DNA of 64,000 nt from Diphasiastrum complanatum (lineage: Eukaryota > Streptophyta > Lycopodiopsida > Lycopodiales > Lycopodiaceae). The notes beneath the pieces were generated by a model. The model made no database searches. It worked only from the letters and a program-made list of their open reading frames with translations, and was not told the origin of the DNA. The DNA lies in NCBI GenBank assembly GCA_029204225.1, contig CM055095.1:64315087-64379086 (forward strand), written 5' to 3'. This document shows, piece by piece, positions 11,439 to 23,004 of this stretch. How positions within the stretch are numbered: the first letter of the stretch is position 1; every line of letters starts with the position of its first letter. A program made the translations under genes and the position numbers.

Positions 11439-12026
11439 CTAATGTACACTTGCGTTTGATTGATAAAGCCAAGGTCGTCCAATTAGCACAGAATAGGATG
11501 ACAAACCGAGTGGTTTGATAACAATGAAATTCATTGTGAATGGCTTGGCTTGAATGTAGACAGTGACATCCTTCAGTTCTCCAACAGGTTTTTGTCGTGT
11601 CGAATCAGCTAACTTGATGTTTCGCTGTGTTGGTTGAATGTCAGTCAGCCCCAAAGCATGAGTTGTGTCTTCTGTTATTATATTTACAATGAAACCATAG
11701 TCAATTGGCACTTTTTCGATCAGGCATCCCGCAATGGTAATATCAATCTCAGGTGCACCAAGATCACCTAAATCGATAGACAAATCACCAGCTGCTGGCA
11801 GAGAAACTTTTTTCTTCTTTTTGGGCACAGAAAGGCCTTTCAGTTGCTTTCTGTAATAAGTGTTATCTGTCAACAGCTGTTCATAAGTAATGTTCGGACG
11901 AAGGGATCCAATATCAGTCACGATGTCATATTCTTTCGTCTTTGATTTCGAGGTTGGTTTATCGATAACAACACTAGACAATTTCGTCTTTGCGATTTCT
12001 TTGTTCTCTTCCTCGAAAGTGACCAC
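11439..12026 (-). pseudogene. Ty3 protease region
   Basis: The 195-codon frame has a lysine-rich lead (VPKKKKKVSLP), then a retropepsin-like fold: IDITIAGCLIEKVPIDYG, where the usual D-G/S-G triad is changed to DYG, then NIKLADSTRQKPVGEL, and finally SYSVLIGRPWLYQSNA. The last block is the usual end of protease in this lineage. The damaged active site suggests no activity. Confidence 0.72.
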
Positions 12027-12409
12027 CTTTTTTGCAGCAGCTATCTGAAGTTCAGCGTTGATGATTTCCTTTGCTTCTGCCGAGATATCTTTTGCAAATA
12101 ACTTCGTAGCATTGCGATCATAGTCTAGATCATCTTTGAGATCTTCCTAAGTCGTAGATTTGTTCATTGTTTTGCTAGAGGATTTATTCTTCGAGGATTT
12201 TCTGCGCCTTGTCGAAGATTTCTGATCAGGTTTTGAGGAGCTTTTGCTTCACGTTGTGACTTTTTCGTAGTTTAAGACTTCGCTGGTCCAACAAATTCAG
12301 GAGGATTATGCCTTCTTGGTGCGAACTTGGGTATGTCCTGGTGGGCTGATGCTGCAGTACTCTGTACATAATTAGTAGTCGCATCATTTTGAAAAATAAA
12401 AAGTACCTC

Positions 12410-13357
12410 CTAGGCAGGATCTTCAATGTATTTGACATTCACAGTAGTGCAGTCTTCCTTAGTGTGTCCAGAAGTTCCACATTTCGTACACCACATTCTT
12501 GAGTTGGAAGAAGACGCTTTTGGTCTTTTATCTGCAACTTCAAAGATCTGCACTTTCAAGTCATTAAACTTTTTTATTAAGGTCAACCATATTACTCTTC
12601 CAAAGCTTTTCAACTTTAGAAGTTGATGACTTATCCTCGACAACTTTCGTGTCGTCCTTTCATTTAATTCATCGTTTATTCTTTCTCTCTCCTTTGTCAG
12701 CTTCTGATTCTGATGAATCGCTACTTTCAGATTCCGAGCTTGAAGAACTAGTACATGAATCAGAATCTGAATTTTCATCGCTGTCACTAGAATCAATCTT
12801 CGACTTTCGAGATTTTTTCATCGATCGTCGCTTTCGTGCTAGTTTTGAGGTCTCAAAATTTTCGGCACTAGCTATTACTGCTGCTAAGGAGGTCATTCCC
12901 CTTATCTGCAATACCGATCAATCTTTGGTGGTAAACCAGCCAAAAACCATTCGATCTGCATATCTACGGGATATATACCGGTTAGTTTTCCTATGAGATT
13001 TTTAACCTTACGTGTATATTTGCGAAGGTATTCTTTACTCTTCTTCTGAACATTGTTCAGACGTCCAAGGATTCTAGATTTGTAACCAATCTCTCTGAAC
13101 TGGTTCAGAAACACATCTTTCAGCAAGTACCAGGTTCCTACACGGCCTGGTTCAACTTGACTATACCATATGCGCGTCCGCTTTCTTAGCAGACCAGGAA
13201 AAATTCGTAGTTTGTCTACGTCAGTTCCCTCATTATTCGCATTAGCGATTGACTCGAATTGTGAGACATAGATATCTGCATCATCGGAAGAAGTCCCTTT
13301 AAAATAATCATACTTAATTTTGGAGATAGAAGTGAAGCGTGTAGAAGGACCCTCCAT
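12410..13357 (-). pseudogene. Ty3 gag with zinc knuckle
   Basis: The upper part (12902-13357) is a retrotransposon gag capsid-like domain: YFKGTSSDDADIYVSQF, LRIFPGLLRKRTRIWYSQV, WYLLKDVFLNQFRE, then KSKEYLRKYTRKVKNLIGKL. A serine/aspartate-rich stretch follows. The lower frame (12410-12796) carries a CX2CX4HX4C knuckle (CTKCGTSGHTKEDC). A frameshift near 12800-12900 separates the two. Start chosen at MEGPSTRF, the first Met after the primer site. Confidence 0.85.
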
Positions 13358-13549
13358 ACCGAACTAATTAGGAGTTCAAGTAACTGGGCAGTGATTTTGT
13401 CTAGATTTCTTCGACTAGTATTCTCACTTTGTCTTCGTAAAAATTCCTCTCTAAGCTTACGGTATCGTTCTAATTAGGATTCTCTATTTGACATACACTA
13501 GAGATGGAAATGGATTTGCCATATAAATATAACTTTCCTAAACTATCCC

Positions 13550-13563
13550 TGACAACGGCGCCA
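13550..13563 (-). promoter_or_regulatory. Primer binding site, tRNA-Asp type
   Basis: The minus strand reads TGGCGCCGTTGTCA, complementary to the 3' end of plant tRNA-Asp, a primer commonly used by Tat/Athila-type elements. It lies directly upstream of gag and marks the inner edge of the 5' LTR. Confidence 0.8.
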
Positions 13564-14735
13564 AAAATTGGTATATGTCATACTATACCAACAGGGTTAA
13601 TATAGATTTTATAGTAAATAATGTCGTTCCCACAGAGGACAGCGTTAGAAAGTTATGTTTTTGGTACAATTATGGCAAGTGGTTCTGAGTGTTATTCTGG
13701 TTGTTGATAGACATTAAAAAGTAACCAGTATTACTTATGTTTGGGATGGGTAGTGTTAATAAATTCAGAACAACAATTTGGCCTCTATTGAATTGGATGA
13801 AGCGCGTTCTACAGATGAGATGTTATCAGAGTAATACAACGGTACTACACTTTGGCTGATTAGGGTGTCAACAGAGAATCGAGAATTGTTCGATGTATTT
13901 GCGACTGTGCAGACAATTAATTAATTGCGTTCGCGAACTATTTGTTTCTAGACAAAAGTCCAACTTAATGGTTAAAGAACACGAAGAGTTTTAGAATACG
14001 TTAGAAACTTATGTCAATGCCAATCAGGAAGACAAATCAGAGACTTAATTCTTCAGACAGGGACTGTCATCTCATATGTATTTGCAGCCTTATTCAATGA
14101 TCGTGCTAGACTGTACCAAAGATAGTTGTTATTCGAGTGCCGAAAAGAAAGTATTCGCGACAGACGAATAAGATGGTTTAAAGACAGTTCTTTAGAGCAT
14201 GCTTTATGGAAACACAACAAATGACTGTAATGCACTAGAGCGTCTGTCTGATCAGAGAGAAATTCATGAAATGCGTTAGAGATTGTTAGCAAACTCCAGA
14301 TCACTCACATTCAACAGTGCGAAGAACAGAGATAAGAGAGAACAACTCACAGAACTCTATTAACTTCTTCAATCTCTCACATAAGCATAAACTCTTTTCT
14401 CTCGATGATCGAGACTGGAGTTTGAGATCAATATATGTTCTACGGGGCGAACAAACACACCTCTAAAACAACAGGTGCGTCGCTCCCGCAAAAGGGACGA
14501 TTAGACCGAAAATACGTTCACCTATACCATAGGAGGTATACTTAATCATGAGTTAAAGTTACTCTAGTTTATCATGTCTTTTCATATCTGGTTGTTTCGT
14601 ATGGACAACCTAGTAAAGGTTGTCCAAGACAATGTCTTTTCCTTTAAAAGGTCTTGCCCTTAATTACAAGGCAAGTACTTGGGAGATATATTCCCGAAAA
14701 ATGACTTAGGCCTCTTCATGATTTATACTTATCCA
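13564..14735 (-). repeat. Probable 5' LTR of the Tat-like element and unassigned flank
   Basis: Immediately outside the primer site there is non-coding sequence with the GTCGTTCCCACAGAGGA block that I associate with LTR ends of this lineage. No open frame here (for example 14053-14304 on the minus strand) resembles a protein. The outer LTR boundary cannot be fixed because no second LTR copy is present. Sequence near 14.5-14.7 kb may already belong to the copia remnant. Confidence 0.45.
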
Positions 14736-14737
14736 GC

Positions 14738-15480
14738 TCATATCTTCATTTTTGAGTATATCATGCCATATTTATGTTGATGTTCAATATTTAACATTTT
14801 CGTGGCATCACAGTTAGTGGAGGTAGCATTAATATTTAAGTCCTTAACCATATTGCTATGATACATGTACAAGATAGATCTCATGTCTAAGTGTCCTAAT
14901 CTTTGATGCCATAACTGGGCATTTGAAGTACTCACATTGGTAAAAAGTGCATACTCATGACTCAAAATGTACAAGTTACTTTCTCTATTAGCAGAGAGGA
15001 TTTCATTACGATCTTTATCCAAAATAGTACATTGCTTTGAATTGAACAAGGTTCTGCAGCCCTGATATGTGAGGTTGCTGATAGAAAGTAAATTCTTTGT
15101 CAGCTTAGGTACATACAGTATGTTCTTAAGCAATGTTGAATTACCATTTGGAAGATGAAAGTGCATGGAACCTTGGCCTTCTATTTGATGTGTACTGAAG
15201 TCACCAAAGTAAATATACTTCAAATCTGCTAGCGTGAGTTCTTCGAATAGGAACTTACATGGAGCCACGTGCTGAGAAGCACCAAAATCGAGATACCATA
15301 GCAAGACATCTCTATATTGTTGATTATCTTGTACCATTAGTAGTGTTGGGTCATCATGAGAGGTTATGGCGAAATCAGATCCTCCATCATGCTGCATCTT
15401 CTTCTTTGTTTTATTATGCTCGAGAACTCGATAGTCCTTGATGTCATGGTTGATTCTCTTGCAATACTTGCAGAAGAGTT
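14738..15480 (-). pseudogene. Copia gag knuckle, protease and pre-integrase remnant
   Basis: Minus strand. From 15480 down there is a degenerate zinc knuckle (CKYCKRINHDIKDYR, last Cys changed to Tyr). The protease WYLDFGASQHV follows (normally D-S-G-A-S; here S is F), then NILYVPKLTKNLLSISNL and the pre-integrase block QLWHQRLGHLDMRSI. It ends near 14738 before integrase. Both the protease active site and the knuckle are altered, so the fragment is inactive. Upstream on this strand to about 15660 a lysine-rich gag tail is still readable across frames. Confidence 0.85.
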
Positions 15481-16190
15481 TGATTTTAGGCTTTTGATGT
15501 TGTCAATTGTGCTGCTGTTGTGATTTCTAGTCTGAATCAATGTGCTCAGCTTTGGTCTTCTTGTCCTTCGAAGATTTCTTCTTCTGGAACTGTTGCTTAT
15601 TCGAATAGAGGGCAACTGCCTTTGTATTCGATGTGGATAAGCTTTTCCTTCTTATCTCTTCCTGCAATAAACTTGATGTCAACTTTTGTAGAGGCAGGTC
15701 ACATGAGCATTGCTCAAGAGCAATACTAAGTTATCGTAAGAGGGAGGAAGATACTGTGACGCTTTCACCTCCTACTGCAATCTGCACTGAGCTACTCGTC
15801 TCTCAATCCACTGATGCTCCGCTTCCTCACAGGGTCAGTCTGTGACAATTGGATCTACCATTTCAATCATAGTTGTCCAAGCCGCCTCTCCCCCACAGAT
15901 CCGAGTCATTTTTCTAAACACACAATCTTTCATGGATATATTCGATGATTCCAATCCACTGGGCCTAGATGAGATCTTTGAAATGCCCAAAAGCCCCGGT
16001 CCCTTTGAACTCCAATCCCATGGAAGAGGATTCGAACAGTTCCATGATACTTCTACTGGCTTTGATGATTCTTTCCAGCTCACACCGCCAGATCAAGTTG
16101 AAGCTGCACCAGACACCCTCAGGGTCGTTCATGTTGTTCCTTCACCAAAGCAGTTCGACGCCACAGTGCCAAAGAGTTTTGAACCAGACC
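15481..16190. other. Unassigned region, possibly copia gag debris
   Basis: On the minus strand (15480-15660) a lysine-rich gag tail is readable in pieces. Above that, neither the minus frame at 15835-16083 nor the plus frame at 15842-16414 (DEIFEMPKSPGPFELQS) matches a family I can name. It joins at about 16195 to the gag-like fragment below. Confidence 0.35.
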
Positions 16191-16194
16191 AATT

Positions 16195-16480
16195 GTGCGA
16201 CAATCGAATTTGTCCAAGTTGGCGTCTGTTGCTACGAGATGGGATGATTGCCTACCTCCCTTGGCATTCAATCCAAATCTTCCCATGGTGTCAGATAAAG
16301 TCCAAGACCAGCTGTCGATCGCTAGACTATATTATCGTGCAGCCATGCTGGGGGTTATTGGGAATCAAGATTTTTGGCTTGGACAACTTCCAATTGGATT
16401 GCCAGAGCCAATAAGTGTTTTTTTCTGCACAAACACGACTTCAATGCGGAGCACCTAGAATTCATGGAGAAGGTGCAGTA
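16195..16480 (+). pseudogene. Gag-like fragment of the CT-LTR family
   Basis: The frame reads VATRWDDCLPPLAFNPNLP, then DKVQDQLSIARLYYRAA. The same region occurs at 17260-17400 (+), at 59770-59860 (-, TKWDDFLPSI then ASQKVEDQ) and at about 60700-60790 (-). It is therefore the C-terminal part of the repeated gag-like protein of this family, isolated here by truncation just upstream of a fresh copy of the 5' end of the same family. Confidence 0.6.
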
Positions 16481-16705
16481 CCATCTCATCAAAGTACGAC
16501 ACGAGCAATAGAGGATTGCATGGCTGTCTCAGACGCCTAATTGTTACTGCAATCTCTCTTTCATGGCATTCTAAGACTCCTACGTTGATAATCTTATTCA
16601 ACACAAAAGAACATCTCACAATCTCCGTTCTCTAAGTAATCCACAATCCTGTTGATAAGAATTTTGTTTTATCAGTTGGCATCAATATCCAAGCGGCAAC
16701 AGATT

Positions 16706-16717
16706 GGTATCAGAGCT
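16706..16717 (+). promoter_or_regulatory. Primer binding site, initiator tRNA-Met type
   Basis: TGGTATCAGAGC is the perfect complement of the 3' end of initiator tRNA-Met, the standard plant LTR primer site. The first ATG of the gag-like frame (16733, MNQHNHSSGEQQ) lies 16 bases further on, so this is the 5' end of an element. Confidence 0.85.
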
Positions 16718-16732
16718 GATTATTTCCGTTGC

Positions 16733-17650
16733 ATGAACCAACACAATCATAGCAGCGGAGAGCAACAAGCATCAACCTCCCAAGGCTCTCGTTCCATATC
16801 GACCAGCAGAGCATTCTGCAGACCAAAGATCATGGAGGAGGAGATTGATGCATTTCTTGTCCAATTTTTTCATGAATTCTCATGCGACGGATGGCACATA
16901 TCCTTTACTACCAAAGATATCAAGGGCAACGAGATCACATGCCTTCTAGCACTGGCTCCACAACCTACATGGCGACAACATATCCTCCAAAAAAACTCCG
17001 TCTACTATCAGGGCATATGTAACCAATCCGAGGCAGTTGTAGATCAATCCCCACTACGTCCTCATTTCATGACTACATAAATGGGTGCAGTGCGGGATGG
17101 CTTTGGACCAGATCACAGTACGAACACTAAATTGGCCAAAGATATATTCAAAGCATGGGTGGGGCACGGACATAGATGCCAGAAGGTTCCAAATAATATA
17201 TCAAATGCCCTGATCTCACAGCCCGCGTGGCCGCCGAATCTGACCGGGACTTAGAATTTTTGTTGTGTGGGTCTCCACCAAATGGGACAATTTTTTATTA
17301 CTGTTGTTTTTCGATCCCAACATAGCCCTGGCATCGAACAAGCTCGAAGACCATCGACTAGTGAAAAGAGTGTACTATAGAGCGAGCCGAGCAAATTTCA
17401 GACATGGATAGCCCAATTTTGGTTGGAGGGTGTCCATAAGGTCTTTTTTCCACCAAAAGACGAGCACAGCCTCGACCGTGTCGAGTATATGGATGAAGTC
17501 ACCGGATATCTAATAAGGCGTCGTCGAGAAACTTGAGGTCCGTACTAGCACCATAGTGCCAAGGGATCGACACTACTTCAGGTCGGAGGCCCTGTTGAAA
17601 CAAAAGAAGATTTTCTAGTTTCAAAGAAAAGGAAGGACAAAGCAATAGCG
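16733..17650 (+). pseudogene. Gag-like protein of a gag-only (deleted) LTR element
   Basis: The first 116 codons are open: a Ser/Gln-rich start (QASTSQGSRSISTSRAF), DAFLVQFFHEFSCDGWHI, then KDIKGNEITCLLALAPQPTW. The rest is frameshifted but follows the same protein as 60.7-61.3 kb (-), to EDHRLVKRVYYRAS at about 17380 and a charged tail. No protease, RT or integrase follows. Instead the LTR of the family starts at 17676, so this copy is either a deletion derivative or a gag-only non-autonomous element. I call it gag from its position between primer site and pol (see 59.7 kb), not from a recognised domain. Confidence 0.6.
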
Positions 17651-17675
17651 CAAAGAACGAGTTACCAGTTAAGAC

Positions 17676-18140
<465 letters not shown>

Positions 18141-18149
18141 CAATCAGAT

Positions 18150-18590
18150 CACAATACAATTGTGCTGATAAGCATGTGGTCCTACTTATAGACTAAAATC
18201 AATTGCTAAAGTTTTGAGTATCTCTCTCTCTCACTCACACTCTCTCTCTCTAGAATCACTAACTCTGAGGAGTTAGCTACTAGAAGACTTGTTCTGGTCG
18301 TTTTATCTTTGTCTGATCATCATCGATAATCGATTCAATCGCTCATTTACATATATAACAACTGGAATATCTTATATTATTCTAGCTTTACATTTACAAG
18401 ATCGCTTAATAACTGATTAACTGACTAATTAGAACAGTTGTTATTGGAGTGTGAAGACATAGACATTCTATACTTGGAATCATGTGTATTTCTATAGACT
18501 GTCGCATTTGTCGCCCGTGTGGAATTCCATGTCATTATCAGAGAAATGTATGGGTGAATAAAACCTGTGAGGTGTCGTGGGACCGCCACC
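18150..18590. other. No gene seen between LTR remnant and pol fragment
   Basis: AT-rich sequence with a short interrupted CT-rich run near 18220-18250. No coding similarity is visible. The chromovirus similarity on the minus strand begins only at about 18630. Confidence 0.5.
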
Positions 18591-18629
18591 AATTTTGGTG
18601 GGTAATATTATTGGAGGGTTTGTGGATAC

Positions 18630-19564
18630 CAAGAGGCGAAATAGACAAGTCCAAAACTTTCCGACGAACTTGGTGTCTCGGTCAGAAATAATCGTTCTAG
18701 GCAGGCCGTGGTATTTGAAAACACATTTGAAAAATAACCTTGCCACTTCTTCAGTTGTCACTGAATTTTTAGTTGGTACTAGATGAACTTGCTTTGAAAA
18801 TCGGTCAACCACCACATAAATTGAGTCGAAGCCTTGGCACCGTGGTAGTTGAACAATAAAATCCATGCTCACCGAATCCCATGGGTATGCTGGTACCGGT
18901 AATGGTTGGAGTAGTCCAGCCGGAGCTAGCGGTTCCACCTTCACTTGTTGACATGTCGAACATGTTTGCACATAGGATTCAACGTCTGCCCACATACTTG
19001 GCCAATAGAAGCCTCTTTTGAGAAGTTCATACATGCGATTCACCCCTGGATGCCCGGCGGCTAGTACGTCATGATGTTCTCGCAAGACTTTCTTCCTCAG
19101 GTTGATGTTGTCTGGAACATATACTCTGCGTTGTTTATAAACAACCATTTGATCTTTCCAAGTGAAATATTTATGAGGCTTTCCCAGCTGGAATTCGATC
19201 ATTAAGTCCTTCGCCAACACATCTACACCATAATTCTCCCTGATTTCTTGGAGTAGGCCAATCACCTGAGTTGTCACTGTTGCCATCAAGTGTTTCTGTC
19301 TACTTAGTGCGTCCGCCACCACATTGTTCTTTCCCGCCGTGTGTAAAATGTCTATATTGAATTTTGAGAGAAAGTTTTGCCATCACATTTGCTTTGGCGT
19401 GAGCATACCTTGGGATGAGAAGTACTTGAGTGATACATTATCAGTGAATGCCTTAAAGGGTTTCTGCCACATAATGTCTCCAATGCTCCACTGCTTGAAC
19501 TACTGCGACCATTTCTTTTTCATGAGTTGGCCATCGTCGCTCTACGTCATGAGTTGGCCATCGT
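18630..19564 (-). pseudogene. Truncated chromovirus pol fragment (RNase H end to integrase core), third copy
   Basis: The minus-strand frame (18492-19322) reads MVADALSRQKHLM, the H2C2 finger (HPGVNRMYELLKRGFYWPS, CSTCQQVKV), SMDFIVQLPRCQG, and IISDRDTKFVGKF. It then diverges at about 18630 (FRLLVSTNPP). RNase H sequence continues upstream to 19564 with a frameshift near 19470. The fragment corresponds to about 20975-21890 of the complete minus copy next to it. However, its residue choices (QKH, TTQV, VDVLAK, PHKYF, CSTC, VPAYP) match the plus-strand copy at 25.2-30.8 kb. Both ends are abrupt. Confidence 0.88.
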
Positions 19565-19873
19565 CTTTCTGGTAAAGCACGCTTTTTGGGACTTAGTTTT
19601 TATTTTGCTGATTAAGCCTGGCAAGCCTGGCAGAATCAGTCTGGCTCCCGGACATGGGTCCCGGGAGCCGTTCCGGTGGCAGAATCAACTTGCTTCCTGA
19701 CTAGGCCATGACTCGAGCTCCAGAGCTAGCTCATGACTTGTGACTACTTGACTGGCTCACCACAGGTCGGAGGCTCAGTCCTTGACGTTCTAACTTGCTC
19801 TGGGACCTTAGGGAGTGTCACCCCTTACAGTCTTACAGGGCACGTTGGGTGCACCTGAGTCAGCTTTACAACA
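19565..19873 (-). repeat. Truncated 3' LTR of minus chromovirus
   Basis: Matches the first 309 bp of the 918-bp LTR seen complete at 24290-25207 and 29908-30825. It stops inside a 19-bp perfect hairpin (GTGCTTT-loop-AAAGCAC in the intact LTRs), where the third pol fragment is joined. The polypurine tract lies next to it at 19874-19884 (minus strand CGAGGGGAGGA). Confidence 0.88.
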
Positions 19874-20113
19874 TCCTCCCCTCGTTTGAAAAAGCTGATG
19901 TCCTCGTCAAGGTCAAACTAGACCTAGGACGTATGGCACGGGCTTAATTCACTGGCTTAGCAACTTTGAATTATAAAATACATTGGCAGTAGCACAGGAA
20001 AAGTGTAGATAAAGTTCACTTACGTAAAACCTGTGTAAAGCTGCAAGTGATTTATTGGCAAACTTAAGAAAAATACCAGGAAGTTCCTTGAACTTCAGAA
20101 TGGCCATGAATGT

Positions 20114-20475
20114 TTATGTAAGAGGCATGCCGCCAGGTATTGCTTTGTGTGCCAATCTGGGAAAACGGCTATTGCGTTGGTTCTTCTGCAAATAATCTGC
20201 TAGTACTTCAGGGGCTCCCTCCTTAAGTTTGTCTTCGTACTCCCAAGAAGCCTCAATAAGTGGAGCCCGTAGCCACTTCACTAGATATTCACGTTGAACG
20301 CCAGTTCGCTTTCTATGTGTCAATATTTGTTCTGGTACAAGCTGCCTCTTCGTATCATCAAGTGTCGTTGGTGGGTGACGGAGTTCGTGTTGCCGATCAA
20401 ATCACTCATCTGGTTTGTACCGTTTGAGTAATGAGATATGAAACACATTGTGTATATCCAAGTTGGATGACAGCG
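20114..20475 (-). pseudogene. Chromovirus integrase C-terminus and chromodomain (minus copy)
   Basis: The open part (20114-20323) reads THRKRTGVQREYLVKWLRAP, then EASWEYEDKLKEGAPEVL, the chromodomain that follows integrase in chromoviruses and can bind modified histone tails. It is separated from the main integrase frame by the deletion near 20520 and by a CGA-to-TGA change near 20400. Reading frame differs from the upstream pol segments. Confidence 0.88.
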
Positions 20476-22030
20476 CTAATCGATAAGCCACTGGGTTGAT
20501 CTTCTTGGTGACATAAAAAACTTATGAGAAAAACCTTTTGGTAACGCAATGTTCTTTGTGTTCAGCCATACTTGATCACCTTCCTCAATTTCCAGTTCTC
20601 GTCGATGTGGGTTTACGTCAGCTGCAATACTCCATTGTGACTGCTCTAAAAACGTCTTCACCTCGGTCAGCTTTGTGTGCCACTCATTGATGAATTCCTC
20701 TACAGTGGGTACTGGTGTTTCTTGCACGCCTGTAAGAAAAGAGCTTGGAACAATCGGTAGCCGACCATTGCTTATCTCGAAGGGTGCCCTTCCAGTAGAT
20801 CTGTTCACTTGGTTGTTATGTGCAAACTCGAGAATATCCAAGTAGTTGACCCAATCGGATTGGTCCCAAGCGACATAATTTCGTAAATATTGTTCAACCT
20901 GTCGATTGACTCGCTCCGTTCGCCCATCTGTCTGAGAATGATATGCAGTACTGAAATTCAATCCGGTTCCCACGAGGCGAAATAGACAAGTCAAAAACTT
21001 TCCGACGAACTTGGTGTCTCGGTCAAAAATAATCGTTCTAGGCAGGCCGTGGTATTTGAAAACACATTTGAAAAATAACCTTGCCACTTCTTCAGCTGTC
21101 ACTGAACTTTTAGTTGGTACTAGATGAACTTGCTTTGAAAACCGGTCAACCACCACATAAATTGAGTCGAATCCTTGGCACCGTGGTAGTTGAACAATAA
21201 AATCCATGCTCACCGAATCCCATGGGTATACTGGTACCGGTAATGGTTGGAGTAATCCAGCTGGAGCTAGCGGTTCCACCTTCACTTGTTGACATGTCGG
21301 GCATGTTTGTACATAGGATTCAACGTCTGCCCACATACTTGGCCAATAGAAGCCTCTTTTGAGAAGTTCATACATGCGATTCACCCCTGGATGCCCGGCG
21401 GCTAGTACGTCATGATGTTCTCGCAAGACTTTCTTCCTCAGGTTGATGTTGTCTGGGACATATACTCTGCGTTGTTTATAGACAACCATTTGATCTTTCC
21501 AAGTGAAATGTTTACGAGGCTTTCCCAGCTGGAATTCGATCATTAAGTCCTTCGCCAACGCATCTACACCATAATTCTCTCTGATTTCTTGGAGTAGGTC
21601 AGTCACATGAGTTGTCACGGTTGCCATCAAGTGTTCCTGTCTACTTAGTGCGTCCGCCACCACATTGTTCTTTCCCGCCGTGTGTAAAATGTCTATATTG
21701 AATTTTGAGAGAAAGTTTTGCCATCGCATTTGCTTTGGCGTGAGCATACCTTGGGATGAGAAGTACTTGAGTGATACATTATCAGTGAACGCCTTAAAGG
21801 GTTTTCCTGCCACATAATGTCTCCAATGCTCCACTGCTTGGACTACTGCGACCATTTCTTTTTCATGAGTTGGCCATCGTCGCTCTACGTCACTCAATTT
21901 CTTTGAAAAATATGCAACAGGTTTTCCGTCTTGCATCAGCACGGCCCCAATAGCAAAGTTCGACGCATCTGTATGTATTTCAAAAGGTTTGCTAAAGTCC
22001 GGTAAGGCAAGGATGGGTTCTTGAGTGATC
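20476..22030 (-). CDS. RNase H-integrase segment of minus chromovirus
   Basis: The 488-codon segment from 21942 covers RNase H (DGKPVAYFSKKLSDVERRW, HEKEMVAVVQAVEHW, FTDNVSLKYFSSQG, NVVADALSRQ). The H2C2 zinc finger follows (HPGVNRMYELL, CPTCQQVKV), then the integrase core with Asp in SMDFIV, Asp in FDRDTKF and Glu in GRTERVNRQ (usually GQTERVN). RNase H begins before the first Met, just after an in-frame TGA at about 22033. The segment ends prematurely (SHKFFMSPRRS) where about 25 bp are deleted relative to the plus copy. Confidence 0.9.
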
Positions 22031-22032
22031 CG

Positions 22033-22995
22033 TCATTTTAGTTCTTGGAACGCTGCTTCACATTCCGGTGTCCATGTCATCTTCAGATGAGTCTTGGTCT
22101 GCTCCAACAGTGGTGCCACAATTTTGCTAAATGCCTCAATGAATCTCCTGTAAAAGTTACATAAGCCCACAAAGGATTTGATGCCATGAACAGTTTTAGG
22201 TGCTAGCCAATCCAAGATAGCCTTGATCTTCTTAGGATCCATTCGAATCCGTCCGTGGCCTATAACATGTCCAAGGAAGTCAACTTCCTCCACCACAAAC
22301 TCACATTTCTCTCTTTTCGCGAACAAGCAGTTCCTCCTCAGTCGTTGGAGAACTGTCCTTAAATGTTGAATGTGATCTTTAAGGTTCCGGCTAAATACTA
22401 ATATGTCATCAATGTACACAATGACAAATTCATCCAGGCAGTCTTGAAATATATTGTTCATCAACGTGCAAAAAGTGACTGGTGCGTTTGTTAGACCGAA
22501 TGGCATCACCAGGAACTCGTGACTCCCGTACCGCGTTCGAAACGCCGTTTTGTGCTCATCACCTTTAGCTATTCGAATTTGATGATATCCAGATTTGAGA
22601 TCTATTCGGCTAAAGTATTTGGCATGTTTGAGTTGGTCGAATAGGTCATCAATTCTAGGCATGGGGTACTTGTTCTTGATGGTACTCTTGTTAAGCATGC
22701 GATAATCCACACACATTCGAAGAGTTTTGTCCGCCTTTTCCACGAACAACACTGGAGTTCCAAAAGGTGAAGCGCTAGGTCTAATAAAACCTTTGTCTAT
22801 CAATTCACCAAGTTGTCGTTTCAGTTCCGCCAACTCTTCTTGTGACATTCTGTAGGGTGCTCGTGAAGTTGGCTCTGTTCCTGGTACCAACTCAATTTTA
22901 TGGTCCACTGGTCTTCGAGGAGGTAGCTTAGCTAGGAGTTCCTCCGGGAACACATCGCTAAATTCTTCTAACAGATCTGCCACTTCTTTTGGCAA
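22033..22995 (-). CDS. Reverse transcriptase segment of minus chromovirus
   Basis: 320 codons covering a complete Ty3 [88 protein letters not shown], the catalytic [10 protein letters not shown], and [14 protein letters not shown]. Catalytic aspartates are intact. It is bounded by an in-frame TAA from protease and an in-frame TGA before RNase H, both shared with the plus copy. Start taken at the first Met after the TAA, though in a parent element this would be internal to Pol. Confidence 0.93.
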   Translation of the reverse strand: MPKEVADLLEEFSDVFPEELLAKLPPRRPVDHKIELVPGTEPTSRAPYRMSQEELAELKRQLGELIDKGFIRPSASPFGTPVLFVEKADKTLRMCVDYRMLNKSTIKNKYPMPRIDDLFDQLKHAKYFSRIDLKSGYHQIRIAKGDEHKTAFRTRYGSHEFLVMPFGLTNAPVTFCTLMNNIFQDCLDEFVIVYIDDILVFSRNLKDHIQHLRTVLQRLRRNCLFAKREKCEFVVEEVDFLGHVIGHGRIRMDPKKIKAILDWLAPKTVHGIKSFVGLCNFYRRFIEAFSKIVAPLLEQTKTHLKMTWTPECEAAFQELK

Positions 22996-23004
22996 GTTTT
23001 CTTG

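Larger units (their letters stand above)
9000..13563 (-). mobile_element. Degenerate Ty3 element of Tat/Athila type (internal region)
   Basis: Read on the minus strand the order is primer site (13563-13550), gag (13357-12410), protease (12026-11439), RT (11070-10190), RNase H (10029-9600), and integrase zinc finger with the start of the core (9600-9000). The order, the Asp-tRNA primer site, the LGRPWL-like protease end and the FIDDFCVYS RT motif suit the Tat/Athila side of Ty3 better than the chromoviruses. There are many frameshifts and stops, and integrase is cut off near 9000 after ATDYATK. The element has no 3' LTR in the window and is dead. Confidence 0.85.
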
